From the NCBI GenBank assembly GCA_036488085.1, contig DASXHZ010000065.1, positions 1-64,000 on the forward strand: a stretch of 64,000 nucleotides of DNA, written 5' to 3'. The translations under genes were made by a program, and so were the position numbers. Source of the DNA: DASXHZ01 sp036488085 (GTDB taxonomy: Bacteria > Acidobacteriota > Thermoanaerobaculia > Gp7-AA8). Under the pieces are notes generated by a model. The model was not told the DNA's origin, did not search any database, and worked only from the letters and a program-made list of their open reading frames with translations. Shown in pieces: positions 26,837-35,286 of the stretch. The first letter of the stretch is position 1, and each line of letters begins with the position of its first letter.

Positions 26837-27954
26837 TTCCGTTCGCGCGGCCCGACATCGGGCGGGAAGAGATCGAGAGTGTGCGGGCCGTTCTCGAGTC
26901 GGGATGGCTCACGACAGGGGAGCAGGTCCACCGCCTCGAACGCGAGATCGCGGACTACGTCGGCGCGAAACACGCGGTCGCCCTCAACTCCGGCACCGCC
27001 GCGCTCCACCTCGCGCTCGAAGCGATCGGCCTGAAGGCCGGCGACGAGGTGATCGTCCCCGACTACACATTCACGGCGACGGCGGAGGTCGTCCTCTACT
27101 TCGGCGCGAAACCGGTGATCGTCGACGTCGACGCGCGCACGTTCAACATCGACCCCGATTGCGTCGCAGCAGCCGTGACCGAGCGGACGAAGGCGATCAT
27201 TCCCGTCCACTTCGGCGGCCTCGCCGCCGACCTCGACGCGTTGCGCGCCATCGCCAAACCGCACCGCATCGCGATCATTGAAGACGCCGCGCACGCGCTC
27301 CCCAGCCGTTATCGCGGCCGTGTCGTCGGTGCGATCAGCGACATCACCTGCTTCAGTTTCTACGCGACCAAGACGGTGACCACGGGGGAGGGCGGCATGC
27401 TCTGCACCGACAACGACGAGTGGGCGGCTCGCTGCCGCGTCCTCGCGCTGCACGGCATCAGCCACGACGCGTGGAACCGCTACCGGGCCGAAGGCTCCTG
27501 GTACTACGAGGTCGTCGCCCCCGGCTACAAATACAACATGACCGACATTGCGGGCGCGCTCGGTATCGCGCAGCTCGCGAAGATCGACCGGATGCGCGAC
27601 CGCCGCCAGGAGATCGCCATGCGCTACAACGAGGCGTTCGGCTCGGACACGGCGTTCGAGATTCCGCCGTTCGAAGCGCCCGAGGATCACTCGTGGCACC
27701 TCTACGCACTCCGGCTGAATGGGATCGTCCGGACGAAGTTCATCGAGCATCTGCGGGGGCGCGAGATCGGGACGAGTGTGCACTTCATCCCGCTCCACCT
27801 CCATCCGCTCTACCGCGACCGGTTCGGCTACACGTCCGACTCCTTCCCGGTGGCGATGCAGCAATACGAGCGCGAGGTCTCGCTACCGATCTACTCGGTG
27901 ATGTCGGACGACGAGGTCGACATCGTCATTCGCGCCGTGCGCGACGCGCGATGA
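26833..27954 (+). CDS. DegT/DnrJ/EryC1-family sugar aminotransferase
   Basis: 373 residues, start overlapping the previous stop. PLP enzyme: GWLTTGEQV and ALNSGTAALHLAL at the N-terminus, EDAAHALPS with the Asp for the pyridine nitrogen, and FSFYATKTVTTGEGG with the Schiff-base Lys. The family transfers an amino group from glutamate to a 4-keto-6-deoxy nucleotide sugar. Combined with the 4,6-dehydratase (31,073) and GNAT, it forms a complete route to an N-acylated 4-amino-6-deoxy sugar. Confidence 0.92.
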   Translation: MIPFARPDIGREEIESVRAVLESGWLTTGEQVHRLEREIADYVGAKHAVALNSGTAALHLALEAIGLKAGDEVIVPDYTFTATAEVVLYFGAKPVIVDVDARTFNIDPDCVAAAVTERTKAIIPVHFGGLAADLDALRAIAKPHRIAIIEDAAHALPSRYRGRVVGAISDITCFSFYATKTVTTGEGGMLCTDNDEWAARCRVLALHGISHDAWNRYRAEGSWYYEVVAPGYKYNMTDIAGALGIAQLAKIDRMRDRRQEIAMRYNEAFGSDTAFEIPPFEAPEDHSWHLYALRLNGIVRTKFIEHLRGREIGTSVHFIPLHLHPLYRDRFGYTSDSFPVAMQQYEREVSLPIYSVMSDDEVDIVIRAVRDAR

Positions 27955-28532
27955 AACGGCTCTTTGACGTCGTAGCGTCCCTTGCCGCGCTCATCGTCCT
28001 GTCGCCATTCATTTCTGTCATCGCCGCGCTGATACGGCTCACCTCCGCGGGAAGAGTGTTCTACCGCGGGGAGCGCGTTGGACGCGGTGGCGTGCCGTTC
28101 CACATCCTGAAGTTTCGGACGATGCGCACGAGCGCAGGCGGCCCCGCAATCACGCGCGGCGGCGATGATCGCGTGACGCCGCTCGGCCGGGTCCTGCGCC
28201 GGTTCAAAGTCGATGAGCTGCCGCAATTCGTCAACGTGCTGCGCGGTGAAATGAGCATCGTCGGCCCGCGCCCTGAGGCGCCGGAGTACGTCGCGTTGTA
28301 CACGGAAGAAGAGCGTCGCGTGCTCACCGTGCGACCTGGCGTCACCAGCCCGGCGTCGCTGCGCTACCACAACGAGGAATCGCTCCTCGCCGGTGACGAC
28401 TGGCACGAGCGATACGTGAGTGAGATCATGCACGACAAGCTGCGCGACGATCTCACCTACATCGACACGCGAACGTTCCTGGGCGATCTCCGGCTGATCG
28501 CGCGCACGTTCGCCGCACTCTTCCGGCCGTGA
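27951..28532 (+). CDS. Short polyprenyl-phosphate sugar transferase, PglC-like
   Basis: 193 residues from ATG 27951, overlapping the aminotransferase stop. One N-terminal re-entrant hydrophobic helix (FDVVASLAALIVLSPFISVI), then FHILKFRTMRT, the catalytic Asp-Glu in VDELPQF and EMSIVGPRP. This is the monotopic phosphoglycosyl transferase core of PglC-type enzymes, which attach a diamino-sugar phosphate to undecaprenyl phosphate. All key residues are intact, in contrast to the long-form enzyme at 14,372. It is the second initiating transferase in the window. Confidence 0.9.
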   Translation: MKRLFDVVASLAALIVLSPFISVIAALIRLTSAGRVFYRGERVGRGGVPFHILKFRTMRTSAGGPAITRGGDDRVTPLGRVLRRFKVDELPQFVNVLRGEMSIVGPRPEAPEYVALYTEEERRVLTVRPGVTSPASLRYHNEESLLAGDDWHERYVSEIMHDKLRDDLTYIDTRTFLGDLRLIARTFAALFRP

Positions 28533-29329
28533 CGCTTCCGATCGCCATACTCGCGGGCGGCCTTGCGACGCGCATGCGTCCGCTCACCGAGCGCGTGCCG
28601 AAGGTGCTGCTCGACGTCGCCGGCCGGCCGTTTGCCGAACACCAGCTCCGCCTCCTCCGCGACAGCGGGATCACCGACGTCGTCTTCTGCGTCGGCTTCC
28701 TCGGCGAGATGGTCGAGCAGACGCTCGGAGACGGCTCGCGGTACGGCGTATCCATCAAGTACAGCTACGACGGTGACACGCTCTGCGGCACCGGCGGCGC
28801 GCTCATCCGCGCCCTCCCGCTCCTCGGCGACGCCTTCCTGATCATGTACGGCGACTCCTACCTCGACTGCGACTACGCCGCCGTCGCGCGCACCTTCGTC
28901 GCGAGCCGCAAGCTCGGACTGATGGCCGTGATCCGCAACGAAGGACGTTGGGACAAGAGCAACGTCCTCTTCGACAACGGAAACATCGTCCGCTACGACA
29001 AGAAGAACCGCACCCCCGACATGCTCTACATCGACTACGGCCTCGGCGCCCTCCGCCGGGACGCATTGGATCCCTGGTGTGGCGCGGCCTCTGGAGGGGC
29101 GGACGACCCCGTCCGCGCGCGCGGCGGGCAGGACGAGGGCATCCGCCCCTCCGAGGCCGTCCTCGACCTCGCCGACGTCTACCACGACCTGTCGCTGCGC
29201 AACGAGCTCGCCGGCTTCGAGATGCACGACCGTTTCTACGAGATCGGCTCGCCGGAGGGACTACGCGAAACCGACGAATACATCAGTGGCCGACCAGATG
29301 CGGCGCCTCGCGGCGAAGACGGGCGTTGA
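28529..29329 (+). CDS. hddC: HddC-like GDP-heptose pyrophosphorylase (sugar nucleotidyltransferase)
   Basis: 266 residues. N-terminal nucleotidyltransferase signature AILAGGLATRMRPLTERVPK, then GTGGALIRAL, YGDSYLDCDY (metal Asp) and a C-terminal FYEIGSPEGLRETDEYI. These fit the HddC branch that makes GDP-D-glycero-alpha-D-manno-heptose from heptose-1-phosphate, completing the pathway begun by gmhA-hddA-gmhB at 19.9-22.1 kb. About 25 residues (after ALDPW) derive from an inserted GC-rich palindrome at 29086-29158. Its 3' end overlaps a convergent gene by 47 bp. Confidence 0.8.
   Translation: MTLPIAILAGGLATRMRPLTERVPKVLLDVAGRPFAEHQLRLLRDSGITDVVFCVGFLGEMVEQTLGDGSRYGVSIKYSYDGDTLCGTGGALIRALPLLGDAFLIMYGDSYLDCDYAAVARTFVASRKLGLMAVIRNEGRWDKSNVLFDNGNIVRYDKKNRTPDMLYIDYGLGALRRDALDPWCGAASGGADDPVRARGGQDEGIRPSEAVLDLADVYHDLSLRNELAGFEMHDRFYEIGSPEGLRETDEYISGRPDAAPRGEDGR
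29086..29158. repeat. Palindromic element inserted in frame in hddC
   Basis: Outer arms GGCCTCTGGAGGGGCGGA (29086-29103) and TCCGCCCCTCCGAGGCC (29142-29158) are complementary apart from one extra T. Inside lies a second hairpin GGCGGACG-ACCC-CGTCCGC (29098-29116). It adds about 25 residues (CGAASGGADDPVRARGG...) without breaking the hddC frame. The inner hairpin matches the one at 30859-30878. Confidence 0.7.
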
Positions 29330-31073
29330 GCGCGGCGACGACGTCGGGCGAGAGCGAGTCGAGGTAGATGCGGCTGAAGAGGACCGCCTGGAACAGCGCG
29401 TCGAGCGCTTCGTCGCGGCGGCCGAGCTGCAGATCGGTGCATCCAAGCTCGTAGTACAGCTCCGGACGGCGGTCGTAGCTGAGGGCCTCCTGGTACGCCG
29501 CGCGCGCGTCGTCGTAGTTCCCGAGAACGCGGTCGTTCGCGCCGCGCATCATCAGGTAGTCGACGTCGCCGGGGCGCTTCGGCAGGAACTGGCTGATGGT
29601 CACGAGATCGTCGCGCGCCATCGGCGCGCTGCGGGACGAGTCGCCGGAGTTCATCGCCTGTTCCGTGCGGCTCTTCAACGCCAGCTTCTTCGTCTCTGCC
29701 ACGAATGGGTCATAGGCGAAATGTCTGGCGATCCACGCCGCGCCTGCAATCGCGATGATCGCCGCGACGACCGCAAGAGCGCGCGGAATCCGTGATTCCT
29801 CGACTCGAGGAGCGTCATCTGACCAGCCGTACACCAGCGATCCGAAGTAGACGAACATCAGCGCCGGCGCTGTCAGATGCAGCGGGAAGTGGGCGAGGCA
29901 CAGCACTCCCATCGCAACCGCCAGCGGCAGCGCCGCCGTTCGCGCGAAGGCGCTGCGCTCGTCATCGCCCGTCGTCCGTTGTGCACGCGTCACGACGCCG
30001 ATGATCGCGAGCAGGAGCAAGACGTACGCGACGATGCCGCACTCCGCGATCAGCTCCAGGTGATCGTTGTGCACGTTCGCGAAATTGAACATGTGGGCAT
30101 ACACCCGGGCGAGCTGCGGGTACTTCCGCTCCACGTCGATCTTGTACGGGAAGTACTCCCAGCCGAAGCCCGCAGGCCCGACACCGAACAGCGGATGCGC
30201 CTTTGCCATCTCCGCCGCCGCGAGGAACGGCGTCACGCGTCCTGACGTCGCCTCCGCGTAGTTTCCGGCGCGGAATTCGCCGGCGATCACGCGCAGACGC
30301 GAGCGCAACGGTGCGTACGCGAGCCCGGCGATGACGACCGCCACGATGACGGCCGCGATCACCGGCAGGGCGCGTTTGTGCTCCCGCACGATCGCCAGCG
30401 TGCAGAGGCCCGCGCCGACGGCGATGATCGAAGTCAGACGTCCCGTGATCAGCGCCGCCGCGAGCAAGGCGAAGGCAGCTGCGGCGGCGCCACGCCGCCA
30501 CCCGCGCGCCACGAGGACCACGGCGAGCGCTGCGATCAGCGGCGCCACGAAAAAGCTCGATGCGTCGTCGGGATTCCCGATGAGCGCCGTGTAGCGGAAG
30601 TGCTGCGGTACATCGGCGGGGAACTGAATCGGATTCCAGACGTGGAATCGCTGCAGCAGGAAAACGACCGCGTTGATCAGAGGAGCCGCGAGCGCCCAGA
30701 GGATCGTCCCAACGCCTTCGCGCGATGCGAGCAGCGTTGCCGCCACCGCGAACACGGCCAGCGCGCAGACCCACACGAGCGGTCCGACCGCGTCATGACG
30801 GTTGGTCGCGAACGCCGCGGATAGGAACGTCCACGCCAGCGCCGCCAGGAACAGGAGCGGCGGACGCCCTCGTCCGCCTCTGAGGGAGATCTTTACCGGC
30901 CGCACCGCGTAGCGGATCGCGCCGACCACGACCAGAAGCGCCGCCGCCGCGATCAACAGCGAGTCTTTCGGCTCGCGGAAATTGTCGATCCCGCCGCTGG
31001 TGGTGACGAGCGGCAGAAGAACGATCGTCGCGGCGACCAGGATCTCGGCGATCTGCGACAACACTCCCGGCAT
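29283..31073 (-). CDS. O-antigen ligase domain protein with C-terminal TPR region
   Basis: 596 residues. Residues about 1-450 contain 11-12 membrane helices with the Wzy_C motif region (GVGPAGFGWEYFPYK ... NVHNDHLELIAECGIVAY) and the late H-N-D-H segment. Residues about 490-596 are soluble TPR repeats (DYLMMRGANDRVLGNYDDAR, YYELGCTDLQLGRRDEALDA). Such ligase-TPR fusions are known; the TPR part may contact acceptor proteins or partner subunits. The ATG overlaps the stop of the upstream dehydratase gene, so both are one minus-strand operon. Confidence 0.82.
   Translation of the reverse strand: MPGVLSQIAEILVAATIVLLPLVTTSGGIDNFREPKDSLLIAAAALLVVVGAIRYAVRPVKISLRGGRGRPPLLFLAALAWTFLSAAFATNRHDAVGPLVWVCALAVFAVAATLLASREGVGTILWALAAPLINAVVFLLQRFHVWNPIQFPADVPQHFRYTALIGNPDDASSFFVAPLIAALAVVLVARGWRRGAAAAAFALLAAALITGRLTSIIAVGAGLCTLAIVREHKRALPVIAAVIVAVVIAGLAYAPLRSRLRVIAGEFRAGNYAEATSGRVTPFLAAAEMAKAHPLFGVGPAGFGWEYFPYKIDVERKYPQLARVYAHMFNFANVHNDHLELIAECGIVAYVLLLLAIIGVVTRAQRTTGDDERSAFARTAALPLAVAMGVLCLAHFPLHLTAPALMFVYFGSLVYGWSDDAPRVEESRIPRALAVVAAIIAIAGAAWIARHFAYDPFVAETKKLALKSRTEQAMNSGDSSRSAPMARDDLVTISQFLPKRPGDVDYLMMRGANDRVLGNYDDARAAYQEALSYDRRPELYYELGCTDLQLGRRDEALDALFQAVLFSRIYLDSLSPDVVAALNARLRREAPHLVGH
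30859..30878. repeat. In-frame palindrome in the ligase-TPR gene
   Basis: GGCGGACG-CCCT-CGTCCGCC, an 8-bp perfect stem with a 4-nt loop, inside a cytoplasmic loop of the minus-strand O-antigen ligase (coding RGGRGRPPL). Same arms and loop length as the inner hairpin in hddC. Confidence 0.65.
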
Positions 31074-33046
31074 CAGCTCGGCATCGCGACCGACGCGATC
31101 CCGCGCACCGCGAACGTCTCACTCTCCGTGTGAATCTCGCGCGTCGCGGCCGGCGGCTGGAACTCGGGGATCAGCTCCTGCAGCACCTCGACGATCGCCG
31201 GTGAATGCGTGATCGCCGCATGTTCCAGGCGCCGGTACCACCCATCGACTTCGGCCGCCATCGGCAACGGCGACTGCACGCCGACGATGCGCGGGTGCTC
31301 CGTCGGGACATGCTTCTCCATCGTTGACCGGATGCTCTCTGTCAGCTTCTCGCCGGGCCGGAGACCGGTGTACGTGATCGCGATGTCCTCCGGCGAGTGG
31401 TTCGACAACATGATCAGGTCGCGCGCGAGATCGGCGATCCGGATCGGCTCACCCATGTCGAGCATGTTGATCCCTTCGCCGATCGACGCCGCCTGCAGGA
31501 TGAGTGAGATCGCCTCCGAGGTCCGGAGGAAGTAGCGCGTGGCGTCGGGGTGTGTGACCGTGACCGGGCCGCCCGCCGCGATCTGCTCCACGAACAGCGG
31601 CACGACGCTTCCCGACGATCCGATGATGTTGCCGAAGCGGACGATCGAGATGTGCATCTTCGTCCGCCGCGCCAGGTCCAGCAGCGCGATCTCCGCGGCC
31701 CGTTTGCTCGCCCCCATCACGCTCGACGGCTCGATCGCCTTGTCGGTCGAGATGAAGACGAACCGTTCCACTCCCGCCGCCTCGCATGCCTCGGCGAACG
31801 CGCGCGCGGCGACGCAGTTGTTGCGGACGTACTCGCCGCCATTCTGCTCGCCGAGCGGGACATGCTTGTGTGCGGCGGCGTGGACGACGACGTGCGGCCG
31901 GACGGCGGAGACGACCGAGGCGGCTGAGGCGAAGTCGGAGAGGTGGAAGCGCACGGCGTCCGCCTTCCACTTGCGTTCCTGCTGGATGCGGCGCCCGAGC
32001 TCGTAGAGCGCCAGCTCCGAGCGCTCGATCGCGTGCAACTGCTCCGGCTCCATCGACAGGATCTGCAGCGCCAGCTCCGAGCCGATGCTGCCGCCGGCGC
32101 CGGTGACGATGATTCGTTTGTTGCGGAAGAGGTGTCCCACGGGATCGCCGGGGAGGACGATCTCCTTGCGGCGCACGAGGTCGTCCGCGTTCACGGGACG
32201 GAGCTGCGTCGCGCGGACGCGGCCCGTCACGAGCTGGTCGAGTCCCGGGACCGTGCGGAAGCGGATCTTCGCGTCCGCGAGGGCGCGAATGATGTCGCGC
32301 ATGCGACGGCCCGACGCCGTCGGGATCGCGATGAGCGCCTCGGTGGCGTTCTTCGCGTCGGCGATCTGCGCGATGTTCGCGATCGGGCCCGACACCGGGA
32401 TCCCGCGGATGTGCGAGCGCCACTTCGCGCGCTGGTCGTCGACGAACGCCGCGACGTGCAGGCCGAGCTGCGGACGGTGCTGAATCTCGCGCGCCAGCGC
32501 CTCTCCGGCATCGCCCGCGCCGATGATCAGCACGTTCGCGACCTCGCCCGCGGCCTCGACACGGAAGATGTCCTTCATCAGCCGGACGAGGACGCGCGTG
32601 CCGAAGATCGCGAGCAGCGAGAACGCGTAGTTGATGAACAGGACGGCGCGCGACACGCCGGTGAGTCCGGGGAAGTGCGTCCACGGCGCCGTGTACCAGA
32701 CCGCCAGCAGCGCGCCGAGCATCGCCGTGCAGCCGGCGGCCAGGCGGAGGACGTCGTGGATGCCGACGTACCGCCACCATCCGCGATAGAAACCGAACAG
32801 CGCCCCGACCGCCAGCTCGATCCCGACCACCCAGAGGAGGCTGCCGGTGACGACCTTCAGGTACGAGGCGGGGATGTCGAACTCGAAGCGGACAAGCCAC
32901 GCCAGCGGATAGCAGAAACTGAAAATGAGGGCGTGAAGGATTGCGAGCAGCGCAACCCGCGCTCCGGCCAGTCGAACGATGAAGCTGTTCAGAATGCCGC
33001 GCGCGTCGGTCGTGTTGATAGACGCAACCTCTTGTTCGTCAGTCAC
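31073..33046 (-). CDS. Membrane-bound nucleotide-sugar 4,6-dehydratase (PglF/WbpM/CapD family)
   Basis: 657 residues from GTG 33046. The N-terminal third has four membrane helices, followed by a CoA_binding_3-like Rossmann domain (VLIIGAGDAGEALAREI) and a C-terminal SDR domain with VTGAGGSIGSELALQI, FISTDKAIEPSSVMGASKRA (catalytic segment) and the family's VRFGNIIGSSGSV. These proteins convert UDP-GlcNAc to its 4-keto-6-deoxy form at the membrane. With aminotransferase, GNAT and PglC-like genes nearby it can supply the diamino-sugar module. Upstream it diverges from the gene at 33,069 with only 22 bp between them. Confidence 0.9.
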   Translation of the reverse strand: MTDEQEVASINTTDARGILNSFIVRLAGARVALLAILHALIFSFCYPLAWLVRFEFDIPASYLKVVTGSLLWVVGIELAVGALFGFYRGWWRYVGIHDVLRLAAGCTAMLGALLAVWYTAPWTHFPGLTGVSRAVLFINYAFSLLAIFGTRVLVRLMKDIFRVEAAGEVANVLIIGAGDAGEALAREIQHRPQLGLHVAAFVDDQRAKWRSHIRGIPVSGPIANIAQIADAKNATEALIAIPTASGRRMRDIIRALADAKIRFRTVPGLDQLVTGRVRATQLRPVNADDLVRRKEIVLPGDPVGHLFRNKRIIVTGAGGSIGSELALQILSMEPEQLHAIERSELALYELGRRIQQERKWKADAVRFHLSDFASAASVVSAVRPHVVVHAAAHKHVPLGEQNGGEYVRNNCVAARAFAEACEAAGVERFVFISTDKAIEPSSVMGASKRAAEIALLDLARRTKMHISIVRFGNIIGSSGSVVPLFVEQIAAGGPVTVTHPDATRYFLRTSEAISLILQAASIGEGINMLDMGEPIRIADLARDLIMLSNHSPEDIAITYTGLRPGEKLTESIRSTMEKHVPTEHPRIVGVQSPLPMAAEVDGWYRRLEHAAITHSPAIVEVLQELIPEFQPPAATREIHTESETFAVRGIASVAMPS

Positions 33047-33068
33047 TTTGTCCTACGGGCCCGCAAAG

Positions 33069-33827
33069 ATGGTGATGCGCAATAATACATGGACTCGGGG
33101 CCTCGCGGCCGCAAAAACGACCAGAGAAGAGCTTGCCGCGATGCTCGACCGCGGCGTCGCCGCGCTCACCGAAGACGACGCCCTGTCAATCCTTGACCAT
33201 CCCTTCGTCACCTCCGCGATCATCCAGAAGATCGCGCAGGACCCACGGCTCTCATCGTTTTATTCAGTGCGTCTGAAGCTCGTCGCGCACCGGAAGACGC
33301 CGCAGATGTACGCCGCGAAGCTGGTCCATTACCTCCACTGGCCCGATCTGGTGCGCCTGTCGGTCGAAGTCATGGTTCCCGCACCGGTCCGCCGCGCCAT
33401 CGACACCCAACTCCTCGCCCGCACCACGGAGCTCACGCTCGGCCAGCGCATTACCTCCGCGCGCCGCTGCAGCGCGGCGCTGATCAAGCACTTCCTCTAC
33501 GACCCCGACCCGAAAGTCTTCATCGCATTGCTGGTCAACCAACGCCTCCGCGAAGACGACCTCCTCGCCCTCATCGCCTCCGGCCGCGCCAGCCGCGACC
33601 AGCTCTCGCTGCTCGCGGGCGACATCAAGTGGTCCTTCCGCTACGCCCTCCGCCGAGCCCTCGTCCTCAACCCCACCACCCCCCGCTCCGTAGCCGCCGC
33701 CCAACTCCGCCACCTCACCGTGCCCGACCTCCGCAACATCTACCACCGCGCCGAAACGAGCGTGTACTTGCGGAGGTGTATCGAGCGGCTGAGGGCGGAG
33801 ACGGTGGGAAAGCGCAGCCGCGTGTAG
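33069..33827 (+). CDS. Uncharacterised all-helical protein
   Basis: 252 residues from ATG 33069 (ATG 33075 is nearly equivalent). The sequence is all-helical with repeat-like units such as ALSILDHPFVTSAIIQKIAQ and LIKHFLYDPDPKVFIALLVN, recalling HEAT-like repeats, and has no membrane segment or catalytic motif. A similar helical style occurs in the protein at 46,613, which may be distantly related. The gene starts 22 bp from the divergent dehydratase gene and ends inside a palindromic element (33829-33847). I cannot assign a function. Confidence 0.65.
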   Translation: MVMRNNTWTRGLAAAKTTREELAAMLDRGVAALTEDDALSILDHPFVTSAIIQKIAQDPRLSSFYSVRLKLVAHRKTPQMYAAKLVHYLHWPDLVRLSVEVMVPAPVRRAIDTQLLARTTELTLGQRITSARRCSAALIKHFLYDPDPKVFIALLVNQRLREDDLLALIASGRASRDQLSLLAGDIKWSFRYALRRALVLNPTTPRSVAAAQLRHLTVPDLRNIYHRAETSVYLRRCIERLRAETVGKRSRV

Positions 33828-33828
33828 G

Positions 33829-33847
33829 GGCCGGCTCTCAGCCGGCC
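33829..33847. repeat. Palindromic hairpin element between convergent genes
   Basis: A perfect 8-bp stem (GGCCGGCT / AGCCGGCC) with a CTC loop, flanked by GTGTAGG and CCCTTAC that extend the symmetry. The + gene's TAG stop lies 2 bp before it and the - gene's stop lies 16 bp beyond. The same element type occurs three times in the cloverleaf at 51147-51237, also between convergent genes. It may act as a bidirectional terminator or be a REP-like dispersed repeat. Confidence 0.65.
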
Positions 33848-33862
33848 ACCCTTACAAGCCAA

Positions 33863-34261
33863 TCACGCCCGCGGCGGAATCGCGCGACCGTACTGCGACA
33901 GGTGCGCCGTTTCCATCTCGCGCATATGTTCGATGTACGTTTCGTTCGATGGATCCTTCGCCGCCAGATCCTCGAGGGCGTAGTAGACGGCGAGGCAGTC
34001 GCCGTAGAGCTTCTGCATCCGCGCGCCGATGACGCGGTCGATCTCGTCGGCCATCGACGCCAGCGCCTCCATCGCGGTGAGAGCGGCGAAATCCTCGTAC
34101 GCGTCTTCACGCTGCTCGGTCGAATAGACCAGCGGCGACGATGCGTCGGATGGACGGATCGCCGATTTGGCGGCGAGCTCGCCCTCCGTCATCGTCGCCT
34201 CGAAGGCGGTGGAGATCTTGCCGACCAGCTCGATCACCGCCTCGGCATCTTCTGTTTTCAT
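33863..34261 (-). CDS. Small uncharacterised acidic protein
   Basis: 132 residues, ATG at 34261 with GGAGAAGG close upstream. Acidic, helical, no signal peptide or membrane segment; centre reads EQREDAYEDFAALTAMEALASMADEIDRVIGARM. The C-terminus SQYGRAIPPRA is basic. It follows the gene at 34,327 on the same strand with a strong 30-bp hairpin between them, so co-transcription would need read-through. No family recognised. Confidence 0.6.
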   Translation of the reverse strand: MKTEDAEAVIELVGKISTAFEATMTEGELAAKSAIRPSDASSPLVYSTEQREDAYEDFAALTAMEALASMADEIDRVIGARMQKLYGDCLAVYYALEDLAAKDPSNETYIEHMREMETAHLSQYGRAIPPRA

Positions 34262-34283
34262 GTCCTTCTCCGGTGAAAAGTGG

Positions 34284-34313
34284 CTCCCGGACGTGCCGCG
34301 GCACGTCCGGGAG
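34284..34313 (-). terminator. Perfect 30-bp inverted repeat, probable terminator
   Basis: CTCCCGGACGTGCCG followed immediately by its exact reverse complement, forming a 15-bp palindrome with no spare loop bases. On the minus strand it lies 13 bp after the stop of the gene at 34327-34917 and is followed by a short TTTT. That suits an intrinsic terminator with a weak U-tract; a protein-binding palindrome upstream of the 33,863 gene is the alternative. Confidence 0.55.
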
Positions 34314-34326
34314 ACCGTTTACTGCA

Positions 34327-34917
34327 CTACTGATGTGCCGGCGATGGTGCTGCCGGGGCCTGGGGAACCGGCGACGGCGACGGGGCCGGCGACGGCGTCT
34401 GCGGCGACGTCTGCTGCTGCGAGCGCGGCTTGCGGCGGCTGCGGCGGAAGACGTTGAGTTGCTTCATCCGCGCGATGTGCGGTGCGAGCGCATCGCGATT
34501 CCGTCCGTCGCGCGCCATCTGCACGCAGATCTTCTGGATCTGCAGGGCAGCGAGGCCGATGCGCTGGCGGCGGATCGTGTCGGCGTGCGTCGCCGTCACG
34601 AGCAGTGCGCGCAGCTCATCCGTGAACTGCGTCCAGCGCGTGCCGGCGTCCATCTCGTCGCGCAGCTGCGCGTCGGTATAACCGACCGCCGTCTGCACCG
34701 GCTCGACGACCCCCGCAGCGGTGACCGCAGCCGCGGCGAACGCAGGATCGACCTGCGCCGCGCGCCGGCTTCCCGAGACCTTGGTGTCCGTCGGATCGGG
34801 GATCGGCAGACGATCGCGAATCTCGCGAACCATCGCTACCGCCTCGTCCGCCGTCAGCTTCGGCTTCAGGACCGGAGGATCTGTGGTTTCCAGGGTGACC
34901 GTTTTGTTGATGTCCAT
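34327..34917 (-). CDS. Uncharacterised protein with proline-rich tail
   Basis: 196 residues from ATG 34917, which has AAGGAG at an ideal distance on the minus strand; a longer frame exists but lacks a ribosome-binding site. The body is helical (LTADEAVAMVREIRDRL, RWTQFTDELRALLVTATHAD) and the last 35 residues are Pro/Ser/Gln-rich, like a linker or disordered tail. No signal peptide. A consensus promoter lies about 220 bp upstream (35140-35168). No family recognised. Confidence 0.65.
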   Translation of the reverse strand: MDINKTVTLETTDPPVLKPKLTADEAVAMVREIRDRLPIPDPTDTKVSGSRRAAQVDPAFAAAAVTAAGVVEPVQTAVGYTDAQLRDEMDAGTRWTQFTDELRALLVTATHADTIRRQRIGLAALQIQKICVQMARDGRNRDALAPHIARMKQLNVFRRSRRKPRSQQQTSPQTPSPAPSPSPVPQAPAAPSPAHQ

Positions 34918-35139
34918 AAAAGCTCCTTCTCTCTCCAAATTTGAGGATATCGCTGGGGCGACCACGATGTCAGGGCGCTAGCAACCCGGGCATCGCCGGT
35001 CCCGAGGAGGAGGAGGCGGAATCGAGCGGATCCGGACACGACGACGCCTTCGCACTCCGAGGGACCATTTGGAGGAGCACTGCTCAACTCCCAATCACCG
35101 GCGGCGTCACAGCGCAAACGATCTTACCGGTAACTGAAG

Positions 35140-35168
35140 AGTATACAACAGACAGGTCTACCCGTCAA
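35140..35168 (-). promoter_or_regulatory. Consensus sigma70-type promoter for the 34,917 gene
   Basis: Read on the minus strand: TTGACG (35168-35163), a spacer of exactly 17 bp, and TATACT (35145-35140). This is the closest match to the -35/-10 consensus I found in the window. It implies a 5' leader of about 215 nt before ATG 34917, long enough to hold a regulatory element, although I see no recognisable riboswitch in it. Confidence 0.6.
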
Positions 35169-35286
35169 TTCCTCGGCCCTATTTTTTCTACGATGCGCTT
35201 AACTCCCTCTCTCTACTGAAGATGCTAGCCTCCAGACGGATCGCGGGCTGGCTTTCGCTCGATCGAGTTGACGTGTCACATCCTTG

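Noticed and set aside
31943..33085. 380-residue + strand frame
   Set aside because: Antisense to the PglF-like dehydratase; composition is Arg/Asp-rich without motifs.
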